From positions 1 through 36,703 of the forward strand of contig JAFSXD010000102.1 in the NCBI GenBank assembly GCA_017444245.1: a stretch of DNA of 36,703 bases, given 5' to 3'. Both the position numbers and the translations under genes were made by a program. Under the pieces are notes generated by a model, which worked only from the letters and a program-made list of their open reading frames with translations, searched no databases and was not told the origin of the DNA. Of the stretch, positions 31,570 to 36,703 are shown one piece after another. The first letter of the stretch is position 1. Each line of letters starts with the position of its first letter. This DNA comes from Selenomonadaceae bacterium (lineage in GTDB: Bacteria; Bacillota; Negativicutes; Selenomonadales; Selenomonadaceae).

Positions 31570-33921
31570 TTGGAGTTTGAAAAAATTCGTCAACGACTAA
31601 AAAATTGTGCGTCAAGCAATCTCGGTAAAGAACTTGCCGCCGCGATTGTCCCCGACGATAATTTTGACGCAGTCCATGAAAATCTTCAATGGACTACCGA
31701 AGCCGTAAAAATTTTTGCGGTAAGTGCGCCGCCATTGGGTGGTGTGCGTGACATTCGCGAAACGTTGGAAAAAATTAAACTCGGCAGTTCCGCAACTTCC
31801 GAAGAATTTTTAGATATACTTTCCACAATGTACGCCATGCGCAACGTCAAAAAATTTTTCAAGGAAACTGAAATTGACGCGCCTAAATTAAAAACTCAAG
31901 CCGCGCAGATTGAAATTCTCGGCAACCTTGAAAAGCAAATTGAAAATACCGTCGACGAGCGCGGACTTGTTCGCGACACGGCAAGCGTCGAACTCCAAAA
32001 AATTCGTCGTGAACTTCGCAGTGCACAAGGACGCGTTAAGACAGAAATTTTTAGCATCCTTCACGACCCCGCTAAACAAAAATATTTTCAAGACGCAATC
32101 GTTACCATGCGTGGCGACAGGTACGTTTTGCCCGTGAAGACGGAATATAAATCACAAGTTCAAGGCATCGTTCACGACCAATCCGCGACGGGCGCAACTC
32201 TTTTCATTGAGCCTATGGCAATCGTCAATCTCAACAACGAAATCCGTCAGCTTGAAGTTGCAGAGCGAAATGAAGTTGCCCGCATTCTCCGCCTTCTTAG
32301 TGACGCCGTCAGAAAAAATTCTTTAGAACTTTTAATTAACGTCGATATACTCGCGGAAGTCGATTTAGTTTTCGCGAAAGCAAAGTTGGCGTACGAACTC
32401 AACGCCACTGAACCGATTCTTTCAAACGTCACGGATATAAAATCTGCGCGGCATCCGCTGATAAATCCCAAAGTCGTCGTGCCGATTGACATAAAACTTG
32501 GCGGCGAATTTACAATTTTGCTCGTCACAGGACCAAACACCGGCGGCAAAACCGTTTCCATGAAAACTTTGGGACTGCTCGTAATGATGACGCAATGCGG
32601 TTTGTACATTCCCGCCGCGTCCAATTCAAAAATCGCCGTCTACACAGATATTTACGCGGACATCGGCGACGAACAATCCATTGAGCAAAGTCTTTCAACT
32701 TTTTCTGCGCACATGAAAAAAATTGTCACGATATTGCGGGAAGTTCGCCCAACTGATTTAGTTTTGATTGACGAAATCGGCGCGGGCACAGACCCCGACG
32801 AAGGCGCGGCGTTGGCAATGTCAATCCTTAGCCGTCTGCTGAAAATAAAAACTCCCACCATTGCCACGACGCACTATTCGGAGCTGAAAACTTTTGCGTA
32901 CACGACAACGGGAATTGAAAACGCTTGCGTCGAGTTCAACGGCGAAACTTTGCAACCGACCTACAGACTTTTAATCGGCATTCCCGGTTCAAGCAACGCC
33001 TTTGCAATCAGTCAACGTCTTGGTTTGCAACAAAGTCTGATTCGCCGCGCAAAAAAATTTCTGAAGGCAGATCATGCAAACTTTGAACAAGTTATTTCGG
33101 AGCTGGAGTCAGAACGGACGATTTACGAGCAACGCAACATTCAAATGCAAATTCAACAAAAGCAAATTGAATTTCAAGAGAAAAAAATTGCGGAGATTCG
33201 CGGCGAGATTGAAAAAAGTAAAGGCGAAATTATAAAAAAGGCGCGTGAAAAATCTGCCGCAATGGTGCGCGAAGCCAAGCGCGAAGTTGAAGAAATTATC
33301 GCGTCACTGAAAGAACAGTTTGATGACTTGGGCGTAAAGCGTCGTCAACAAGCAATTCAAGCCGCCCGCGACAAAATCCGTGAAGCGGAAATTGAAACTG
33401 CGCCGATTATTTTTTCCGATAAATCCGTTGGCAAGAAGATTAACAAAAATTCTTTGATGATTGGTGACACAATTTATATCAAGCCGTTGGATCAAAACGC
33501 AAAAATTATTTCAATAGACCTTGACGCCGAAAAGTTAACCGCGCAGGTCGGCTCACTTACCACGACGATAAAATTTTCTGATTGCCGATTCATCAGCCAT
33601 GAAGAAAAATTTTCTGCCCCCGCCCCAACGACTGATAAGGAGCGCGGTTCAGAAAAACTTTTGCAAAAAGTCATGGGCGCGAAAAGAAATTTGGACGTAC
33701 GCGGCATGATGGTTCACGAGGCGGAACAAGTTTGCGAAAAATTTATCGACGACGCGCAGTTAGCCGGACTGAAACAAATTTTGATAATTCACGGCAAGGG
33801 CACGGGATTATTGCGGCAAGGCATACAAGATTTTTTGCGGCGTCACAATTCCGTAGCAGATTTTTCTACGGCAGACCTTGACGAAGGCGGCGCAGGTGCA
33901 ACGCTTGTAACTTTGATTTAA
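31570..33921 (+). CDS. mutS2: Endonuclease/ATPase MutS2
   Basis: 783 aa from the first canonical start (TTG 31570). MutS2 acts on recombination intermediates and collided ribosomes rather than in mismatch repair. The clamp/lever region is followed by Walker A in TGPNTGGKTVSMKT (about residue 321), Walker B in LVLIDEIGAGTDPDEG (about 397), a coiled coil (about 500-610), and a C-terminal Smr nuclease domain with LDVRGMMVHEAE (about 708) and HGKGTG (about 741). Homology (VTKDYFNVLEF against Bacillus MQQKVLSALEF) and the AAAGGAG at 31534-31540 place the real start at 31546, where the codon is GTC. TTG 31570 has no ribosome site. A TTG at 31544 would be in frame if one base were missing. Confidence 0.95.
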   Translation: MEFEKIRQRLKNCASSNLGKELAAAIVPDDNFDAVHENLQWTTEAVKIFAVSAPPLGGVRDIRETLEKIKLGSSATSEEFLDILSTMYAMRNVKKFFKETEIDAPKLKTQAAQIEILGNLEKQIENTVDERGLVRDTASVELQKIRRELRSAQGRVKTEIFSILHDPAKQKYFQDAIVTMRGDRYVLPVKTEYKSQVQGIVHDQSATGATLFIEPMAIVNLNNEIRQLEVAERNEVARILRLLSDAVRKNSLELLINVDILAEVDLVFAKAKLAYELNATEPILSNVTDIKSARHPLINPKVVVPIDIKLGGEFTILLVTGPNTGGKTVSMKTLGLLVMMTQCGLYIPAASNSKIAVYTDIYADIGDEQSIEQSLSTFSAHMKKIVTILREVRPTDLVLIDEIGAGTDPDEGAALAMSILSRLLKIKTPTIATTHYSELKTFAYTTTGIENACVEFNGETLQPTYRLLIGIPGSSNAFAISQRLGLQQSLIRRAKKFLKADHANFEQVISELESERTIYEQRNIQMQIQQKQIEFQEKKIAEIRGEIEKSKGEIIKKAREKSAAMVREAKREVEEIIASLKEQFDDLGVKRRQQAIQAARDKIREAEIETAPIIFSDKSVGKKINKNSLMIGDTIYIKPLDQNAKIISIDLDAEKLTAQVGSLTTTIKFSDCRFISHEEKFSAPAPTTDKERGSEKLLQKVMGAKRNLDVRGMMVHEAEQVCEKFIDDAQLAGLKQILIIHGKGTGLLRQGIQDFLRRHNSVADFSTADLDEGGAGATLVTLI

Positions 33922-33945
33922 AAAATCCCTAAGGGGGGTGGAATT

Positions 33946-35277
33946 TTGGAGAAAACAGATCTTTCTGATGCGGCTAGGCACGTAATTTATTTTGGCTTAG
34001 TCGCATTGTTGATAACGGCGGGCATGATTGGCTACGGCGTCTTTGAAAGTTATCATGCAACTCGTGAATTGCAAATTGAAAACGCGAAAGTCACGGGTAC
34101 AATGGTTTCTGTTCGCACGTTGGTTAACGGCAAAGTCAGCGAATTTTTATTTGAGGACGGCGCGGAAGTGAAAGCCGGCGACGTTATCGCGCGAATTGAA
34201 GTCAGCGTGACCGAAGAGACAATCGCTCAACTTCAAAACACCGTCGATCTTGCGCGTCAAAATTACGAGGAACTTCAACAAGGACGCTGGGTTAAAGTTC
34301 CGATTAAAAGAGTTCGCGCAGTTCGTACGCCTACGCATCGTTCGTCTTCGCGTTCTTCTTCCGGCTCAAGTTCTGCAAATTTGGCAAGCCTTGAGGAACG
34401 CGCCAACCGCATGAAGGAACTTTTTGAAATGGGCGCAGTCAGTGCCATTCAACGCGACGCGGCGATACAAGCCTATGAAAACGCCAGAAATAATTCTTAT
34501 TCATCATCATCATATTCCGACGGAGAAACTTCCTACGAGACGACTTACATTGAAGAGATTGAATACGTCGACGAATTTCAAGAGACGCCCGCCGCGATTT
34601 TGTACGGCGCAGAAAATGCCGTCAAGCAAGCGGAACTTTCATTGAACGTTGCCTTGCAGGAAGCCCAGCAGACAGAAATTATTGCGCCCGTCGACGGCAC
34701 GATTTACTATTCAACCGAAGTTGAAAAAGATTTGGTAGCGGGCGATGTCATTGCGAAAATCGGCGACAGCAAGGAACTTTGGCTTGCGGCAGAAGTCAGC
34801 GAAGATATTTTCAATCAAGTTGCGCTTGGCAAGTTGGTCAGCTACTCAATCGACGGGCGAAATTTGACGGGCATAGTCATTGAAAAAATTTCTCCTGATC
34901 CCGTTGAAGAAGTCGAAGAAAAAGTTTCAACCGAAGAAAAAGTTTCGACTGAAGAAGAAAAAGTTTCGACGGATGCTGAAAAAATTTCTGAAGAGGTAAC
35001 TAATCCTGCGACTGCCGAAAATTCTGAAACGGCGACGGAAAATAATTCTACGGACGAAAATTCTGCTCAAGAAAATTCCGCTACAGAAAATTCTACGGTT
35101 GAAAGTCCTGCCGAAGAAAATCCCGCGCAGGAAGTTGCCGCGCCGCAAATTTCAGAAACACAAACGGACGACGCGCCGCCACGCAACGACAAATTTATTT
35201 TGAGAATTTCTCTTCCGGAAGAGCGCGACTTTGAATGTAAACCGAACAGCACGACGACAATCAAAGTGCGCATTTGA
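33946..35277 (+). CDS. HlyD-family periplasmic adaptor with acidic low-complexity insert
   Basis: 443 aa. One membrane anchor (about 13-33) is followed by the first half of the biotinyl-lipoyl domain (NGKVSEFLFEDGAEVKAGDVIARIE), a helical hairpin (about 92-235) broken by a Ser-rich loop (SSSRSSSGSSS), and the second half (IIAPVDGTIYYSTEVEKDLVAGDVIAKIG). A beta-barrel part follows, interrupted at ~320-413 by about 94 residues of repeated EKVSTE and ENS-type acidic units before the last strands (NDKFILRISLPEER). Such adaptors link an inner-membrane pump to TolC. No pump gene is adjacent: a terminator follows directly. TTG start behind GGGGTGG. Confidence 0.87.
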   Translation: MEKTDLSDAARHVIYFGLVALLITAGMIGYGVFESYHATRELQIENAKVTGTMVSVRTLVNGKVSEFLFEDGAEVKAGDVIARIEVSVTEETIAQLQNTVDLARQNYEELQQGRWVKVPIKRVRAVRTPTHRSSSRSSSGSSSANLASLEERANRMKELFEMGAVSAIQRDAAIQAYENARNNSYSSSSYSDGETSYETTYIEEIEYVDEFQETPAAILYGAENAVKQAELSLNVALQEAQQTEIIAPVDGTIYYSTEVEKDLVAGDVIAKIGDSKELWLAAEVSEDIFNQVALGKLVSYSIDGRNLTGIVIEKISPDPVEEVEEKVSTEEKVSTEEEKVSTDAEKISEEVTNPATAENSETATENNSTDENSAQENSATENSTVESPAEENPAQEVAAPQISETQTDDAPPRNDKFILRISLPEERDFECKPNSTTTIKVRI

Positions 35278-35337
35278 AAAAAATTTTGAGGAGTTTGATT
35301 AGAGTTGACGAAAGATTTTTCGTTGACTCTATTTTTT
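35278..35337 (+). terminator. Rho-independent terminator (upstream copy of a duplicated element)
   Basis: AGAGTTGACGAAA (35301-35313) pairs with TTTCGTTGACTCT (35318-35330), 13 bp with two G-U pairs and a four-base loop, followed by ATTTTTT. It ends the ftsX-M23-mutS2-HlyD unit. About 55-60 bases including the stem recur at 36464-36526, flanking the cassette between them. Confidence 0.85.
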
Positions 35338-35341
35338 ACTC

Positions 35342-35967
35342 CAGAAAAATTTTTGTTGCGTCGAAATTTACAAAAAAAATTCTCCCAATCACAAATCATA
35401 TTTGAAATTGATTCAAGAAGAAATTATCACATTCGGTAACAATACTTTTTAATCAAATTGCTTATCTGTTCGATAGTCCCGATCTTCAAGATGATTACAA
35501 AAAAAATTTTGATTTCCGTTTGCGACAAGATGGATGTTTCCTACCGCCCTTCAGATACGGTTACAAAAATTGAGAATCAACTTTTGGGAAAAACTTTTGA
35601 AGGCGCATTTAATTCGTTGTCAGAAAATGCAAAAAAAGCCCTCATTCAAGAACTTGGCGTGCAGGAAGGTTCAAGAGGCAAAATTAACGCGGCACTCTTC
35701 ATTAAACTGTTTAACAAAGGCGGCTTTGAATCCCACAAAATGTCAGTAGTGATTGCGAATAGTCTTTCTAAATTGGTTTTGGGCAAGGGGCTGTCTTTTG
35801 TGGCGAACGCTACACTTACAAAGACGCTGTCGATTTTGTCGAGCGGTCCGGTGTTTTGGTTAACGACTTTGTGGGGAATTTACGACCTCGCAGGTCCAAA
35901 CTACAAAGTAATTATTCCGGCGGTAACGTACATTGCTTGCCTTCGCAAAATGCACCCACGCAAATAA
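35342..35967 (+). pseudogene. YaaW/UPF0174-like protein, broken by several frameshifts
   Basis: The intact part (from about 35497) reads KKILISVCDKMDVSYR, IENQLLGKTFEGAF and ends YKVIIPAVTYIACLRKM, matching the C-terminal half of the YaaW/UPF0174 family (E. coli ends YRVTIPAVLQIACLRRM). Earlier sequence continues the match in other frames: NSPNHKSYLKLIQEEIITFGNN (35378 onward), then NQIAYLFDSPDLQDDYKK (35451-35510). The frames are joined if one T is dropped from the T5 run near 35446-35450 and one A from the A8 run near 35509-35516. Another slip may lie in the A8 run at 35372-35379. The first ~40-60 family residues are absent: the terminator lies there. A 169-aa frame from 35458 is open, but its start has no ribosome site. 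Function unknown. Confidence 0.7.
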
Positions 35968-35984
35968 GAAAAGGAGTTTAAATT

Positions 35985-36451
35985 ATGATATACTCTTGGA
36001 ATCCCGGCATGGTAATTTTCGTTTTGTGTGGCTCTCATGAACATTATGGGATTTACGCGGGCAACGACGAGGTAATACATTTTGCGCCGCTTAATCGTTT
36101 TGGCAAAGAGTGTATTCATAAGGTGTCCCTTCAGGAATTTTTATCGCCCAATACTGTTTCCGAATGTTATGTTAAACATTTTCCGGAGAACAGGAAACAA
36201 TTTGAACTGATGCTGAAACAAAAAAAGATGAATTCGGGTGCGATTGCGCGTCTTTTAAACGAGTTTGACAGTTCAAAATATCATTTTTTAGCGACGCTGA
36301 AACGCTTCAACGTGCCGAAGAGTGTATGTACAACCCGAAATGGAGCTACAGTCTTTTTGGAGAAAATTGCGAGCACTTCGTAGTTTGGTGTAAAATTGGT
36401 ATTGAGTACTCTCATCAAGTGGAACGTTTTTTTAATGTTCTAATCGGATAA
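35985..36451 (+). pseudogene. LRAT-domain (NlpC/P60-like) protein with one frameshift
   Basis: The ATG at 35985 has AAGGAG. The N-terminal part shows the LRAT first motif EHYGIYAGNDEVIHFAP with the catalytic histidines. The open frame ends at 36383 after ~132 codons, but the catalytic-cysteine motif lies in another frame: WSYSLFGENCEHFVVWCK, ending at TAA 36449-36451. Adding one base near 36318-36330 (for example a second G to give AAGGAG, reading PKECMYNPKW) restores a ~155-aa protein. LRAT-like bacterial proteins are thiol acyltransferases or hydrolases; the substrate is unknown. Together with the YaaW-like gene 17 bases upstream it forms an accessory cassette between two terminator copies. 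Confidence 0.8.
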
Positions 36452-36463
36452 TGTTTCTTGACG

Positions 36464-36526
36464 AAAAAATTTTTGATGAGTTTAGTTAAAGTTGACGGGA
36501 ATTTTTCGTTGGCTCTAAATTTTTTT
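36464..36526 (+). terminator. Rho-independent terminator (downstream copy)
   Basis: AGTTGACGG (about 36489-36498) pairs with TCGTTGGCT (36506-36514) through several G-U pairs and is followed by AAATTTTTTT. It is a diverged copy of the element at 35278-35337, including the shared flanking words GAGTTTAGTT / GAGTTTGATT. It insulates the rRNA promoter from the cassette. Confidence 0.75.
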
Positions 36527-36537
36527 GAAAAAAGGGG

Positions 36538-36566
36538 TTGACAAAAAAGAATTAAAGTTGTATCCT
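36538..36566 (+). promoter_or_regulatory. rRNA operon promoter
   Basis: A perfect TTGACA (36538-36543) and TATCCT (36561-36566) are separated by 17 bases, with an A/T-rich stretch upstream. Transcription would begin near 36573, giving a leader of about 108 bases before 16S rRNA. Confidence 0.85.
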
Positions 36567-36589
36567 ATGCAAGCTGATTCGCTCAGGAC

Positions 36590-36657
36590 TCCTTGAAAAC
36601 TGAACAATGTATTTGCTAGTGCAGGTCTTTTTATTAGACCTTTATGATTTTTTTTTT
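36590..36657 (+). promoter_or_regulatory. rRNA leader with terminator-like hairpin
   Basis: The leader contains CCTTGAAAACTGAACAATG (36591-36609), a phrase common in Firmicute rRNA leaders. A 6-bp hairpin (AGGTCT 36623-36628 with AGACCT 36636-36641) is followed a few bases later by ten T residues (36648-36657). It looks like a terminator that rRNA antitermination must override, or an RNase III processing site. Confidence 0.5.
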
Positions 36658-36680
36658 GAGTAGATTGAACTCGATATAAT

Positions 36681-36703
36681 TTTTGGAGAGTTTGATCCTG
36701 GCT
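36681..36703 (+). rRNA. rrs: 16S rRNA, 5' end only (cut by window edge)
   Basis: GGAGAGTTTGATCCTGGCT at the right edge is the universally conserved start of bacterial 16S rRNA (27F primer region). The gene continues beyond the window. The exact mature 5' end is approximate. Confidence 0.95.

Noticed and set aside
34980-35110. Direct repeats of GAAAATTCT type in the HlyD-like gene as another heptamer tract
   Set aside because: They are in frame, codon-length multiples, and encode acidic ENS repeats, so they belong to a low-complexity protein segment, not to the intergenic tract family.
36654-36680. TATAAT directly in front of 16S rRNA as a second rRNA promoter
   Set aside because: It ends at the 16S start, so initiation would fall inside the mature RNA, and no -35 is correctly spaced.

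Overview
The window reads as chromosomal DNA of a diderm Firmicute (class Negativicutes: Selenomonas, Veillonella or a relative). It combines Firmicute traits (MutS2, an Fe-S type PurF with a propeptide, AGGAGG ribosome sites, frequent TTG starts, a Firmicute-style rRNA leader) with a full outer-membrane set (a BamA-like Omp85 protein, TamB, TolC, MlaD/F/E, LptA, O-antigen ligase-type proteins, heptosyltransferase-like enzymes). The genus is an inference, because only the first 23 nt or so of a 16S gene are inside.

Layout. 1-546 is the 3' end of enolase (+). 547-817 holds a strong candidate structured RNA, then a long hairpin between convergent genes. From 28996 down to 818 every gene is on the minus strand. 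In transcription order these are purA, purF, two tandem GT9 glycosyltransferases, a nitroreductase, yraN, a fused folK-folA gene and a DUF445 membrane protein. A probable promoter near 20.1 kb follows. Then comes a long envelope array: minC-minD-minE-mlaE-mlaF-mlaD-tolC-tamB-bamA-cobK-lptA, two O-antigen ligase/polymerase-like genes, an AsmA-like gene and a frameshifted class-III aminotransferase. On the plus strand from 29.2 kb are ftsX, an M23 murein hydrolase activator, mutS2 and an HlyD-type adaptor. A decayed two-gene cassette (YaaW-like and LRAT-like) sits between two copies of one terminator. A canonical rRNA promoter, its leader and the start of 16S rRNA close the window.

How it fits together. 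The minus-strand array groups septum placement (MinCDE), phospholipid transport (MlaEFD, with a MlaD that appears to carry its own outer-membrane barrel), export (TolC), barrel and lipid-bridge machinery (BamA, TamB, AsmA-like) and LPS export or assembly (LptA, ligases). FtsX and the LytM-domain protein on the other strand belong to division-linked cell-wall hydrolysis.

The most unusual features are: (1) about 17 short tracts of 7-bp or 8-bp tandem repeats, nearly all at gene junctions and often containing the stop codon of the upstream gene; (2) an RNA with nested stems and a predicted pseudoknot after enolase; (3) the decayed cassette between duplicated terminators; (4) an HPPK-DHFR fusion; (5) two genes (folK-folA and mutS2) whose Shine-Dalgarno site and homology point to a non-canonical start or a one-base indel. 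No tRNA, CRISPR array, IS element or phage gene was recognised, and no gene-free stretch exceeds 300 bases.
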